From: CAYMUR01 sp964393615
Lineage (GTDB): Bacteria > Planctomycetota > Planctomycetia > Pirellulales > Pirellulaceae
Assembly (NCBI GenBank): GCA_964393615.1
Contig: CAYMUR010000038.1
Span: 1 to 42,565, forward strand
DNA: 42,565 nt
Direction of reading: 5' to 3'
In this document: positions 34,281 to 42,565 of the stretch, piece after piece
Layout of the letters: each line of letters starts with the position of its first letter
Numbering within the stretch: the first letter of the stretch is position 1
The notes under the pieces: model-generated
What the model was told of the DNA's origin: nothing
The model's database searches: none
Seen by the model: the letters and a program-made list of their open reading frames with translations, nothing else
Made by a program: the position numbers and the translations under genes

Positions 34281-34868
34281 ATGTGGAAGCTACGAATCGT
34301 TGCCAGTATGATGGTATTTTGCCCCGTATTGTGTGCGCCATTAACGGCCGAAGAAGCGAGAGATCAACCAGCGGCGTTGGCCTTTACGATGAAGTCACTC
34401 GCTGGGAAGGACATTGATTTAAGTGCTTATCAAGGCAAGGTTGTTTTGATCGTCAATGTGGCCAGCGAGTGTGGCTTGACGCCCCAGTATGAACAGCTGC
34501 AAGCGTTGCACGACGAATACGCCGCTGACGGTTTGGCAATTCTCGGCTTTCCCTGTAACCAATTCGGCCAACAGGAGCCCGGGTCCTCATCAGAGATTCA
34601 ACAATTTTGTCGGGTGAATTATGGTGTCACCTTTCAAATATTTGAAAAAGTTGAGGTAAACGGTGACGCTGCCTGTGCTTTCTATCAACACTTGACCGGT
34701 CTTGATACCAAGCCAAAGGGGCCGGGCCAGGTTAGTTGGAATTTCGAAAAATTCTTATTAGACCGAAATGGTGAAGTGATTGGCCGATTCCAGCCGCGTG
34801 CCAAACCAGATGCGCCAGAGATAATTTCCGGGATCGAAGGTGCACTTGGCAAGTCGTCAAGTGATTAA
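34281..34868 (+). CDS. Exported glutathione peroxidase family protein
   Basis: 195 residues from ATG 34281, chosen because AGGAGGAG lies 7 bases upstream and a signal peptide follows (LRIVASMMVFCPVLCAPLTA). The catalytic set is complete: C64 (NVASECGLTPQY), Q98 (NQFGQQEPG) and W153-N154 (VSWNFEKFL). The peroxidatic residue is cysteine, not selenocysteine. Family knowledge: bacterial members mostly use thioredoxin and reduce hydroperoxides. A signal peptide places it in the periplasm, which is uncommon and would need a periplasmic thiol partner. It starts 157 bases after the WD40 gene on the same strand and probably has its own promoter; it ends 164 bases from the convergent DUF1559 gene. Confidence 0.92.
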   Translation: MWKLRIVASMMVFCPVLCAPLTAEEARDQPAALAFTMKSLAGKDIDLSAYQGKVVLIVNVASECGLTPQYEQLQALHDEYAADGLAILGFPCNQFGQQEPGSSSEIQQFCRVNYGVTFQIFEKVEVNGDAACAFYQHLTGLDTKPKGPGQVSWNFEKFLLDRNGEVIGRFQPRAKPDAPEIISGIEGALGKSSSD

Positions 34869-35032
34869 GCGATGCGGTGTTATTGGTGAGGAGAAAGATT
34901 CTTTCGGGGAGGGGTGTCTGTGCTTGATTGCCAGCGCGGCTGACTTCAGCGGTCGGTGCGGAACGATCTACCGAAAGTTTCACAAACGCTGGCGGTTGGG
35001 AAGGCGGAATGCAATGAAAATATCGAGCCGAT

Positions 35033-36139
35033 CTATGGCATCTCGAACACTTGGCCTTCTGCCCGGTCCCCCATGACGGCAAAGATTTGGTGATCCACGG
35101 TATAGGCAATAAAACGAACGGATCCATCTCCCATGCAACCGTTCATGCCCCCCGTATGAGCCGATCCAAAACAGTATCCCAAGGGGGTTTCTTGCAGTCC
35201 GTGGGAGCCTGGGGGGAGAACCTGGCCCTGTGTGATTCCCAACGTCACATGAACGGGAGTCGTGTCGGAATCGGCCTGCAACGGAAAAGCTGTCGAACGG
35301 ATGATATCTGCGTCCCAACCATCTGTCCATCCACGGTCGTCATGCCATTCGCCGCCCCTGTATCCGTCGCCACTACCGAACACGGGGCCACTTTCAATGG
35401 TAATTCCTAATCGTTTTTCACCAAGCATTAATGTATTGCTTAACCCGTCGAAAATATCTCGCGCTCGGGCAGCACGAGTGACTCCAGGAACAAACGCGGC
35501 ACCGTCCCAAGAACCACGGACAATGATACCACGCCAGACTGTGTTGGGCATGGCACGGCCCCGGCCATCTCCAGAAGCGGAACCGCTGGTCCATTGTTGC
35601 CAGAACGAGTCGGCCAGCTGCGGATAGGCGAATGTTTCCGTGCCGTAGAGGGGATCGCTGGACAAGTACCCCGGCGTGGCGCTTGCATAGTCGTTTAAGT
35701 ACCTTGACGGTGCGCTCGGGGCTTTCGTCGCTGGTCTTCGTGATGGGCAAAAGTACATTGGGACCGCCTTACTTTGCAAGTCAAGTAAATTGCTCGTGTC
35801 ATCGTGCAGCGCTAATTGCTCAAGGTAAGGCAGGATCTGGTACATCCAACCCACCAGCTGCTTGTCTGGGCCGGCGCCCGGGTCATAAGCGGTCCACCCG
35901 CCGTAGCCGCCGGTTGGAAACGTTCCGCGGGCACTGAGTAAATTGTGTACCGCCAGCCCCATCTGTTTGACATTATTGGCACAATGTGTGCGCCGTGCTG
36001 CTTCACGAGCCGACTGCACCGCCGGCAAAAGCAATGCAATTAGAATTGCAATGATGGCAATGACGACCAAAAGTTCCACCAGCGTAAAACCACTTTGGTT
36101 ACGACTCACTGCGCGGTTGTCTCCGGTTTGATCACTCAT
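35033..36139 (-). CDS. DUF1559 protein with type IV pilin-like N-terminus
   Basis: 368 residues from ATG 36139. A prepilin cleavage and methylation site is plain: SGFTLVELLVVIAIIAILIA (residues 16-35, cleavage before F18), then LLPAVQSAREAARR, the standard DUF1559 opening. The C-terminus has HTGGMNGCMGDGSVRFIAYTV, the other family mark (H...DGSVRFI). Family knowledge: planctomycetes have dozens of such pseudopilin-like proteins, thought to be handled by a prepilin peptidase and a type II/IV-like machine; their role is not known. Its start overlaps the stop of the upstream lipoprotein gene (ATGAGTGA), implying translational coupling. No peptidase or assembly ATPase is in the window. Confidence 0.93.
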   Translation of the reverse strand: MSDQTGDNRAVSRNQSGFTLVELLVVIAIIAILIALLLPAVQSAREAARRTHCANNVKQMGLAVHNLLSARGTFPTGGYGGWTAYDPGAGPDKQLVGWMYQILPYLEQLALHDDTSNLLDLQSKAVPMYFCPSRRPATKAPSAPSRYLNDYASATPGYLSSDPLYGTETFAYPQLADSFWQQWTSGSASGDGRGRAMPNTVWRGIIVRGSWDGAAFVPGVTRAARARDIFDGLSNTLMLGEKRLGITIESGPVFGSGDGYRGGEWHDDRGWTDGWDADIIRSTAFPLQADSDTTPVHVTLGITQGQVLPPGSHGLQETPLGYCFGSAHTGGMNGCMGDGSVRFIAYTVDHQIFAVMGDRAEGQVFEMP

Positions 36140-36584
36140 CCAAAATCATTTGATCGAATGTTGCCTCGTCAACCTCCGCCACCAGGGCCATGGAAGAAAC
36201 GATCCACCGGCCGGTTTCGGTGCCAATTTGCTCGTAAGCCAAAACGTCGGGTAGTTCGCGTCCACCGTAGACGACCATGTACGGCTGCCCGTCACGAGGT
36301 GAAATAAAAAGATCGTCTATCGTTGTGATCCCGAAATCCGCAAAATGTCCGAGTCCTTGGGCTAAAATATATCGCTTAAACTCCCCTTCGTTGGCAGGTG
36401 GAATTCCTCTGTTTTGCGAAGCATACATCTTGTACATTCCACCCAATGACTGAAGATTGGAGCCCCTGCGATTCACTTCCTGGGCAACTTCGGGCGCTTC
36501 GCATCCAACGAATGCCTCCCCCGTGAGACACAACCCTACGAGCCACGCCAACAGGACGCGGTTGTTGCACGTGTTCGGATTCAC
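36132..36584 (-). CDS. Small putative lipoprotein, partner of DUF1559
   Basis: 150 residues from GTG 36584. The N-terminus LLAWLVGLCLTGEAFVGC ends in a lipobox-like FVGC, so it is probably a lipoprotein anchored after Cys28. The rest (NLQSLGGMYKMYASQNRG, EGEFKRYILAQGLGHF, LFISPRDGQPYMVVYG) resembles, from memory, small proteins found beside DUF1559 genes, whose wording echoes the globular part of pseudopilins. The product overlaps the DUF1559 start by 8 bases, so the two are made together. The function is unknown; a periplasmic accessory to the pseudopilin is the natural guess. The ribosome site is weak (GGAAACC, 12 bases upstream). Confidence 0.75.
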   Translation of the reverse strand: MNPNTCNNRVLLAWLVGLCLTGEAFVGCEAPEVAQEVNRRGSNLQSLGGMYKMYASQNRGIPPANEGEFKRYILAQGLGHFADFGITTIDDLFISPRDGQPYMVVYGGRELPDVLAYEQIGTETGRWIVSSMALVAEVDEATFDQMILDE

Positions 36585-37275
36585 GATATCTCAGGTTTCC
36601 TTTCCACGAATTGTCATTCGACGGTGGTTGGTGCGACCCGTAAAGAAAGCATACTGGACAAGCCTTGTGAGTCTAGACGTGAACAACCGGCCAGGCAAGG
36701 GTATAATTTGTCCGGCGGAATCGCTAGCGACATTTACCTCGATACGTACCTGGTAACGTTGGATGGGCGCGACGACAGGCCAGGCAATGCTCGCTGCCAT
36801 TTCAGGACAGAGTATTTCCTGCACCGCTTGGCGTGTATCGTTGCTGACAATTACCTGAGGTAGGACCTCGTGAGGGTCTCTGGCCTTGTTAAATCCAAAA
36901 ACGAATATGCGTAATGATTGCAAATGGCTGACCGGATGCGGGTGGGGTACGTGGAACACTCTTTCGCGCGGGAAATCAGAAAGCAGGGTGCCGTGCCAGC
37001 GAGCGCGGCGCAATCGGTTACGGAGCATTCGAAAGCCATGTTGCATTCTCGCTGGCTTGACTGTCCGCAGACAAGATGGCCAGCCCCTGACGTAAAAGCG
37101 TGGCGATTGCAGTATGTGGCAATATCGATTCTGTAGTAGGATGCTCTGCAAAGGGAGGGGATGCTCGTTCTGCCAACGACGATCAATACTAGCAGCGCAA
37201 TTGCTCTGCTGAAACAGCAACTCGAATTCCCGCCAATCCGTTGTCAAGGATTGCGGCTGAGTGTAAAGTATTAAT
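36585..37275. other. Long spacer between divergent genes, with an uncertain minus-strand frame
   Basis: 691 bases. On the minus strand one frame is open throughout the spacer (and beyond, antisense to the PQQ-like gene), ending with TGA at 36591-36593, only 6 bases before the lipoprotein start. An in-frame ATG at 37046 would give 151 residues. The translation is rich in His, Arg and Pro, has no signal peptide or recognised domain, and no good ribosome site was seen, so I do not call a gene. The right end holds the candidate promoter at 37241. Confidence 0.4.
37241..37269 (+). promoter_or_regulatory. Candidate promoter giving a near-leaderless transcript
   Basis: TTGTCA (37241-37246) and TAAAGT (37264-37269) are 17 bases apart, matching sigma70-type spacing. 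ATG follows 6 bases after the -10, so transcription would start at or next to the start codon, and no Shine-Dalgarno sequence is visible. Confidence 0.4.
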
Positions 37276-38763
37276 ATGATTGGTGAACCCAGCAAACTTC
37301 GTGTCCCGCCCCGATGGCAGTGGGTGTTCCTTTGCGGCGTCTCCGTGTGTGGTTGCCTGGGTGCCGGGGCGGACCTGATGCGTGCTGAGGAATGGACACA
37401 GTTCCGTGGTCCGAATTGCACCGGTATTTCGCCATCAACAAAATCCTTGCCGACCCAGTTCTCGTACCAAACAAATGTTGCCTGGTCAGCTGACTTGGGT
37501 GATGGAATCAGTTCACCCGTTGTCGCCAACGGTCGAGTCATCAGTACGGCCATGGCCAGTTCAGATCGATTGGCGGTGATCTGTCACGACACGAAAAACG
37601 GAACCGAATTGTGGAGACGCGAATTTCAAATCGACGATCCGGACCCTCTAACACCGCCCAATAGCTATGCGTCGTCAACCCCAGCGACGGACGGCAAACG
37701 GTTGTACGTGTATGTCACCACTCGCGGGTTGATTGCTCTGGATATTTTGGATGGAAAGCAGGTTTGGCAATTGCCGGTGGAGGAACCCCATTTTATCTTT
37801 AACTGGGGAGCAGCAGGCTCGCCTATCGTATTTGAGGGCATGGTCTATTTCAATCAGGATGACGATCTCCATTCGTTCCTGTTAGCGGTGGACGCGGAAA
37901 GCGGCACACTTCGTTGGCGGACCGAGCGTCCCGAGATGCTTGCGGGCTATGCGGTCCCCGTTGTCTGCGAATTCGGAGAGCGCAAGGATCTCGTGGTCGC
38001 TGGAAGTGGCAAGCTAAAAGGATATGACCCCTATACTGGCTCGGAATTATGGACGTGTAACTCGTTGTTGAGGAATTCGCTCACCACGCCCGTTGTGCAA
38101 CAGGGCACGATCTACCTGTCACAGACCATTCAGGGGGGTGAATCGGACAACGTTTATAGCAAGCCATTGCTGCAATGGAAGGATACCAATCAAGACGGTC
38201 GTCTGACCAAGCAGGAGATTCCCGAGTCATTTTGGACAAGATTTAACCGTGGTGATGAGAATCAGGACGGTTTTCTGGTCGGCAATGAAATTGATAAGGC
38301 ATTTCAGTCGTCAACTAACATGGTCGGGGGCGGGACGATTGTGCAAGCGATTCAAGGTGGCGGAAAGGGAGACGTGACCGAGACGCACATGTTGTGGAAA
38401 TTGGAAAAAACGCGAGCTGCTGCCGACTATTGCTCTCCTTTGGCTATCCATGACCGTTTGTTTTTGATCAAACGCGGTGGAATTACCAGTGTATTAGACA
38501 AAGCGACCGGTGATATCATGCGAAAGCCTAGACGGATTGGCAATGTTGGTTATTATTATGCCTCTCCGGTGGTCGGTGACAGCAAGATTTACATCGTTGG
38601 CGAAAACGGCTTTGTGATTGTTCTGGCGGATGGCCCCAAGCTAAAATTCCTGGCAAAGAACGACATGGGCGACACTTGCATCGCGACACCGGCAATTGCC
38701 GACGGGCGGCTTTACATCCGCACCAGGCACAAGTTGTACTGCCTCGCCGAATTACCGGAATGA
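37276..38763 (+). CDS. Exported PQQ-like beta-propeller with two EF-hands
   Basis: 495 residues from ATG 37276. After a hydrophobic leader (WVFLCGVSVCGCLGAGA) comes EEWTQFRGPNCTGIS, the same opening as the protein at 1828, and propeller blades (GTELWRREF, GKQVWQLP, GTLRWRTE, GSELWTCN, ASSTPATDG). Residues of about 300-345 break the propeller with two EF-hand loops, DTNQDGRLTKQE (303-314) and DENQDGFLVGNE (about 328-339), complete with acidic calcium ligands. Calcium binding is therefore likely. The downstream GH67N-like gene starts 18 bases after its stop, so both form an operon. Family knowledge: PQQ-like propellers with EF-hand inserts occur in planctomycetes; whether they bind PQQ is not shown. 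Likely an exported binding or sensor subunit. Confidence 0.9.
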   Translation: MIGEPSKLRVPPRWQWVFLCGVSVCGCLGAGADLMRAEEWTQFRGPNCTGISPSTKSLPTQFSYQTNVAWSADLGDGISSPVVANGRVISTAMASSDRLAVICHDTKNGTELWRREFQIDDPDPLTPPNSYASSTPATDGKRLYVYVTTRGLIALDILDGKQVWQLPVEEPHFIFNWGAAGSPIVFEGMVYFNQDDDLHSFLLAVDAESGTLRWRTERPEMLAGYAVPVVCEFGERKDLVVAGSGKLKGYDPYTGSELWTCNSLLRNSLTTPVVQQGTIYLSQTIQGGESDNVYSKPLLQWKDTNQDGRLTKQEIPESFWTRFNRGDENQDGFLVGNEIDKAFQSSTNMVGGGTIVQAIQGGGKGDVTETHMLWKLEKTRAAADYCSPLAIHDRLFLIKRGGITSVLDKATGDIMRKPRRIGNVGYYYASPVVGDSKIYIVGENGFVIVLADGPKLKFLAKNDMGDTCIATPAIADGRLYIRTRHKLYCLAELPE

Positions 38764-38781
38764 GCAGGGATAAGATCTGTG

Positions 38782-41001
38782 ATGAATAGGAAATGGTCCG
38801 CATTGAGTGCCTGTTTGACCTTATTTCTTTGGATGCCTGTGGTCCAGGGAAACGAAACGGTTCAGGTCGTTCTTGACAGCACCGCCCCGCGACTGGAACA
38901 ATTTGCCGCCCAGGAGGTCGCAGACCAGTTGGCACGACTGTTCGATGCGATGGTTGTCGTCCGTGAGTCACCTGACAAACGAACGGCCGAACACACCGTG
39001 CTGCTCGGCAGCCCCGATACCAATTCACACATTCGAACGCATTTCGCCAAGGAATGGCCAGAGTTGAGCGACCAGGGAATTTTCATCCGCGGCACGCGTC
39101 ATCTTGGCAAGCCAACAATCCTTGTTGGCGGGGGAAGCCCGGTGGCAACATTGTGGGCAGTTTACGAACTGGGATATCGTTTCGGTGTGCGGTACATGTT
39201 ACATGGTGACGTGTTTCCCACAGAGGCGGTTCCCCTTCGATTCGAGGGATTGGACATCAAGTTGGAACCCGAATTTCGAACTCGGGCCTGGGAAACGATC
39301 GGAGACTTGGCGTGTGGCTCTGCCGCCTGGGGGATAGAAGAGCAGCGACGAGTTCTTGGCCAGTTGGCAAAATTAAAGTTCAACCAGGTGGTGCTTTCTT
39401 TTTCACCCTGGCAGCCGTTTGTAGATTATGAGTTTCATGGCGTCAACAAATCGTCTGCCCAGCTGTGGCATGGTGGTAAACTTCGCGTCGACGGTGACAC
39501 GGCAGGTCGTCAAGTCTTCCAGGGTGCCACGGAGTTTCATAACCCTGATTTCGTGGGCAAAAAGTCCTATGATGAGCTGGCCGCCGCCGGGACAAACCTG
39601 GCGCATGGCATCATCGATGCTGCCCATGAACTAGGGATGACCGCTACCCTTTGCTTTTCGGTGCTTGAGTTTCCACCTGAATTCGAAACGACCCTCCCGG
39701 AGTCCGATCGGCAGGGAGTCACAGGCATGGCCCTTCGACCCGGTCCCCGGCAGTTGCCGAACGATCCGGTCTGGTTGCAATTGGCCAAAACGAAGATTCA
39801 TGCTTATCGGACCACCTATCCGAACGTCGATGCAATATGCCTTACCTTGCCCGAGTTGCCGCATTGGCGCGAACACAGTGCTTTGGCGTGGAGCCTGCTT
39901 GGAACCCAGCTCGAGATCGTTAAGCAAAATACTCTCGAAGAATTCCTTGGCACGGCCATCTCGGGGGCGGACACGGAATCGGTCCAACGCCGCAGAAGTC
40001 TGGCCGAAGGCAACATCAACTCGCTCGCCTTTTTGCAGGCGTTGTTGGCCGACGACGACCTCCTGAAACGAAAGCACCAGGCGCCGTTGCCAATCATGAT
40101 CAGGGGGATCGATTCGAGCTTGTCATCGATCCTTGAACCGCTGATTCCAAAAAACGCGGGACGACTACATGGCAACGATCGTTCGGTTCGTGATTTGGCA
40201 GCTGACACGGAACTGTTCGGCCAAATGTCCGCTGCAGACGCGAAACAGAGTAGTCTCGTGTTATCGTTGCACGACGAAGGTCTCGGTCCGTTACCGCAAT
40301 GCGCCTTGAGCCAACTTCATGAACTGTTCACCGCACTACATAACAAATCATGGGATGGTTTCCTGGCAGCGTATCCGCTGGTCGGTGACGCGTCACCAAT
40401 GTTGAATTATCTCTCCCGGGCGAGTTTTGATGCCAGGATGACACCGCAGGAATCCCTGGAGGAATTCTTCGCGGCCGTGTGTGGTGCGGCGACGGTCGCG
40501 TCGATGACCGAATTTTACACTATCATCGAACGAGCGACGGACATTATTCACGAGAACGACTCCAAGTTTGGACTCCCAGTACCGGGAGTCATGATGAAAC
40601 ATTACTACCAAGATGGCCTCGCCCCTGCATGGTGGGCAGAGACGCTTTCTCGGTATGGCGAGGCATATAACGAGGTCGGTCGGGCACTTCATGGATCGAC
40701 GTTAGGGGGAAGACCTCAAATGACCTATACGCTGAAACGCGTGGTCTTCGGATTGCTGTATTTCCGTACCCTGCAGGCACTTCGGCTGGCTGGTGATGCC
40801 AGGCAAAAAGGAGAGGCTGAGCAAGAATTGGAGCAAGTCGAAACGGCGCTTGATTTCATGTACGATGGCCTGCGGGCCATGGCGGAACAGACTCGTTCGC
40901 ACAGTGATTTGGGAGCCATTGCCGTCTTGAATGCATACGGTTACCATCCTATTCTCCGTAAAGTCAACGAGCTTCAGGCGACGGAGGACGACAGGGAGTG
41001 A
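38782..41001 (+). CDS. Secreted alpha-glucuronidase-like protein (GH67N domain)
   Basis: 739 residues from ATG 38782 (a GTG at 38779 is in frame). A signal peptide (LSACLTLFLWMPVVQG) is followed by a GH67 N-terminal-like domain (RLEQFAAQEVADQLARLF, VLLGSPDTNSHI, ILVGGGSPVATLWAVYELGYRFGVRYML). The middle looks like a TIM barrel (LGQLAKLKFNQVVLSFSPW, AAHELGMTATLCF, YPNVDAICLTLPELPHW) and the last 150 residues are helical. It shares only the front domain with the DUF4838 protein at 22707. Catalytic acids cannot be placed with confidence (ELPHW near the barrel is a candidate). Operon position behind the EF-hand propeller suggests the two work on the same extracellular glycan. GH67-like activity on glucuronic acid side chains is inference. 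Confidence 0.75.
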   Translation: MNRKWSALSACLTLFLWMPVVQGNETVQVVLDSTAPRLEQFAAQEVADQLARLFDAMVVVRESPDKRTAEHTVLLGSPDTNSHIRTHFAKEWPELSDQGIFIRGTRHLGKPTILVGGGSPVATLWAVYELGYRFGVRYMLHGDVFPTEAVPLRFEGLDIKLEPEFRTRAWETIGDLACGSAAWGIEEQRRVLGQLAKLKFNQVVLSFSPWQPFVDYEFHGVNKSSAQLWHGGKLRVDGDTAGRQVFQGATEFHNPDFVGKKSYDELAAAGTNLAHGIIDAAHELGMTATLCFSVLEFPPEFETTLPESDRQGVTGMALRPGPRQLPNDPVWLQLAKTKIHAYRTTYPNVDAICLTLPELPHWREHSALAWSLLGTQLEIVKQNTLEEFLGTAISGADTESVQRRRSLAEGNINSLAFLQALLADDDLLKRKHQAPLPIMIRGIDSSLSSILEPLIPKNAGRLHGNDRSVRDLAADTELFGQMSAADAKQSSLVLSLHDEGLGPLPQCALSQLHELFTALHNKSWDGFLAAYPLVGDASPMLNYLSRASFDARMTPQESLEEFFAAVCGAATVASMTEFYTIIERATDIIHENDSKFGLPVPGVMMKHYYQDGLAPAWWAETLSRYGEAYNEVGRALHGSTLGGRPQMTYTLKRVVFGLLYFRTLQALRLAGDARQKGEAEQELEQVETALDFMYDGLRAMAEQTRSHSDLGAIAVLNAYGYHPILRKVNELQATEDDRE

Positions 41002-41333
41002 ATTCGGTGAATATATCCTATTGTGATGTTTAACGATGGCGCGAATAAAATGGGAGGCTGGCCTGCTGTCGTCCGGGGTAATGAGTGGTCAGGAAGAGGC
41101 CTTAACGCAACACGGTGTTTTCGGCGGTGGCCTTTGCGTGTTCAGAAAAATAGCCGGCAGTCCCAGGCAGGCGTGGGGAACCGGCCCTTGAGATGGTTGG
41201 CCATCGCCCCGATTGAATTTCAGGCAGGATATGGATTAGTCGTGATAGAGTGCCCAATACCTAACGGCCAGGACGGTATCAAGGGCTGTGGTGTCTACGT
41301 TATATTTTCCACGCAAGCGCTGAAAGGTGAACC
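41002..41333. other. Intergenic stretch before the transglutaminase-like gene
   Basis: 332 bases with no supportable gene. A frame is open from 41023 into the next gene, but it has no ribosome site, leader or known motif. AAAGGTGA just before 41334 is the ribosome site of the next gene. TATATT near 41301 could be a -10 without a good -35. Confidence 0.5.
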
Positions 41334-42287
41334 ATGAAACGCATTCTAACGATCCTCTTCGTGACGTCTCTTTTGCTCTCTGGGTTGATTGGCGCGGGGC
41401 CACCGGTATCTCACTGGAAAGAACTTGCACCCTACACCGGGCGCAATGCTTACCAGAAAATTGACGGTACACTGCGTCAAAAAATGTTCCTAGCGATCTA
41501 CGATGGCCTTCAAAAATCGTACGGGGGCACCGTCGAAGGTCAGCTTCACGAGAACGTCGTCCTGCTCTGTGCCGAGACCTCGGATTTTTTGTATTCTCAT
41601 TTCACACCGACGACGGTGGACTATCGTCAAGGTTCTCGGCCGGTATTAGAAGCAAAGGTCGAAGAAGTCACCGCTGACTTGGTGACAGAACGGGAAAAGG
41701 TACTAGCTCTCTTGCGGTACGTCCGAGATATTTACCAGAACCCATCTGACCCAGGCTTGCCTGTCATGCGGGGAGGAACGGAAGAGCAACTCTTGGAGTC
41801 TGGGCCGAGGTGGTGTGAATTTCAATCCCGCCTGTTGGTGGCACTATGGCAGGTGGCGGGGTTCCCTGCTCGGCGCATCGCCCATTTTGTAGGTGGACAT
41901 GCTGTGTCGGAGGTGTTTTTTGAGGGGAAATGGGCGTACATCGACATTCGAGGTATCTACGTTTTAAAACCGGACGGTAATTTCGCCTCGACCTGGGAGA
42001 TCTGGACACATCCGGATTGGATCGATCAACAGAGCGAGGAGGTTAAAGCGGACCGAGTCCGAGAAGACGACCCGTTGTTGGGTGACATTTATCAATGGGA
42101 CAACAGCGTCAAACAATATTTTCACCCCCACGAAGTTACGACCATTATGAATTATGACATCAACCAGGCTGACCAATATAACTACCGCCAGGTGAAACGC
42201 GATCCGAACCGGGTAAAGTCGCCCGAGGAAATAGCGCAACGCCAACAAGTGTCCCGTTGGCGGCAGCGCATCTTTGCGGGAAAATAG
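41334..42287 (+). CDS. Exported transglutaminase-like protein
   Basis: 317 residues from ATG 41334, with AAAGGTGA 5 bases upstream and a signal peptide (ILTILFVTSLLLSGLIGAG). The transglutaminase-core triad is visible: C161 (GPRWCEFQSRLL), H189 (FVGGHAVSEVFF) and D204 (WAYIDIRG), with VAGFPARRIAHF between, as in transglut_core domains. Family knowledge: most bacterial members act as cysteine peptidases or peptide-glycan modifying enzymes rather than protein cross-linkers. The substrate is unknown. The C-terminus is charged and lacks an anchor. It stands alone at the end of the plus-strand series, 332 bases after the GH67N-like gene. Confidence 0.85.
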   Translation: MKRILTILFVTSLLLSGLIGAGPPVSHWKELAPYTGRNAYQKIDGTLRQKMFLAIYDGLQKSYGGTVEGQLHENVVLLCAETSDFLYSHFTPTTVDYRQGSRPVLEAKVEEVTADLVTEREKVLALLRYVRDIYQNPSDPGLPVMRGGTEEQLLESGPRWCEFQSRLLVALWQVAGFPARRIAHFVGGHAVSEVFFEGKWAYIDIRGIYVLKPDGNFASTWEIWTHPDWIDQQSEEVKADRVREDDPLLGDIYQWDNSVKQYFHPHEVTTIMNYDINQADQYNYRQVKRDPNRVKSPEEIAQRQQVSRWRQRIFAGK

Positions 42288-42402
42288 GTACTCTCTACCT
42301 GGAACGGGAATATTGCCACTGCGATTGGGTGTTTCTACGGAGGGCGCAAAAATCAAGCGTGCGCGAGGGTGAAGTAGTTGGCAGGCGAGTGGCAAGCCAA
42401 GC

Positions 42403-42456
42403 CCCAGTGACTTCGACCCAGTGACTTCGACCCAGTGACTTCGACCCAGTGACTTC
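42403..42456. repeat. 14-base tandem repeat, nearly four copies
   Basis: CCCAGTGACTTCGA is repeated head to tail at 42403, 42417, 42431 and 42445, the last copy cut short after CCCAGTGACTTC. The copies are identical, which points to recent slippage. It lies in non-coding sequence after the transglutaminase-like gene. Confidence 0.95.
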
Positions 42457-42469
42457 AGCGGAATGTTGG

Positions 42470-42497
42470 GCCGTTTCACTACCTGTTGTGAAACGGC
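42470..42497. terminator. Perfect 10-bp hairpin after the tandem repeat
   Basis: GCCGTTTCAC (42470-42479) pairs with GTGAAACGGC (42488-42497) around the 8-base loop TACCTGTT. It lies 183 bases past the last gene and could end its transcript, though no T-run follows. Confidence 0.55.
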
Positions 42498-42565
42498 GTT
42501 GGCTTAGCTGGCCAAAGGTGCATGGCCTTCTTGAAGCAGACGGATCCGTGTGCGTGATGGGTGGC

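Noticed and set aside
36591..37553. Minus-strand open frame of 320 codons ending just before the lipoprotein gene
   Set aside because: Its first third is antisense to the PQQ-like gene, the rest is rich in His, Arg and Pro without any known motif, and no start has a good ribosome site. The position of its stop is suggestive, so it is mentioned in the spacer entry only.
42403..42456. CRISPR array
   Set aside because: The units are 14 bases and directly adjacent, with no spacers and no cas genes.

Overview
The window is a piece of a Planctomycetota genome, probably of the Pirellulales type and probably from a metagenome assembly, because it carries a run of ten N. The main signs are three copies of the planctomycete pairing of a DUF1549/DUF1553 protein (one with a PSCyt1 haem domain) and a DUF1501 protein, a DUF1559 protein with a pilin-like N-terminus, a PEP-CTERM protein, many exported enzymes, and loosely packed genes with long spacers. 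No tRNA, rRNA, CRISPR array, transposase or integrase was seen.

Layout. 0.2-8 kb: single genes of mixed strand (sialidase-like propeller, PQQ-like propeller, phytanoyl-CoA dioxygenase-like enzyme, PEP-CTERM protein, secreted nitrilase-family enzyme), with decayed genes between them: a frameshifted PEP-CTERM-type gene, a fragment of a second copy of the intact PEP-CTERM gene, and a TPR scrap. 8.7-15.7 kb (+ strand): a second sialidase-like protein, PSCyt/DUF1501 pair A (split by the assembly gap), the tail of a lost Gfo/Idh/MocA oxidoreductase, and a NagX/HGSNAT-type membrane acetyltransferase. 15.8-19.1 kb (- strand): a GH32-like enzyme with a LamG-like front domain, and a PIG-L deacetylase. 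19.8-24.6 kb: two large secreted glycosidase-like proteins (DUF6067-like and DUF4838-like) whose base composition looks richer in G+C than their neighbours. 25.4-34.1 kb: five collinear genes holding PSCyt/DUF1501 pairs B and C and a WD40 protein. 34.3-42.3 kb: exported glutathione peroxidase, a DUF1559/lipoprotein pair with overlapping ends, a PQQ-like propeller with two EF-hands coupled to a GH67N-like protein, and a transglutaminase-like protein. The window ends in a 14-base tandem repeat and a strong hairpin.

Function. Nearly every gene has a signal peptide or Tat-like leader. The content suggests breakdown of complex, probably amino-sugar or uronic-acid polysaccharides outside the cytoplasm: sialidase-like propellers, uronidase-like proteins, a GH32 relative, a PIG-L deacetylase, an amino-sugar N-acetyltransferase and a nitrilase-family hydrolase. 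The PSCyt/DUF1501 pairs are widespread in planctomycetes but have no settled function; three of them within 24 kb is the most distinctive feature here. Start sites were chosen from visible Shine-Dalgarno sequences and signal peptides and often differ from the longest open frame.
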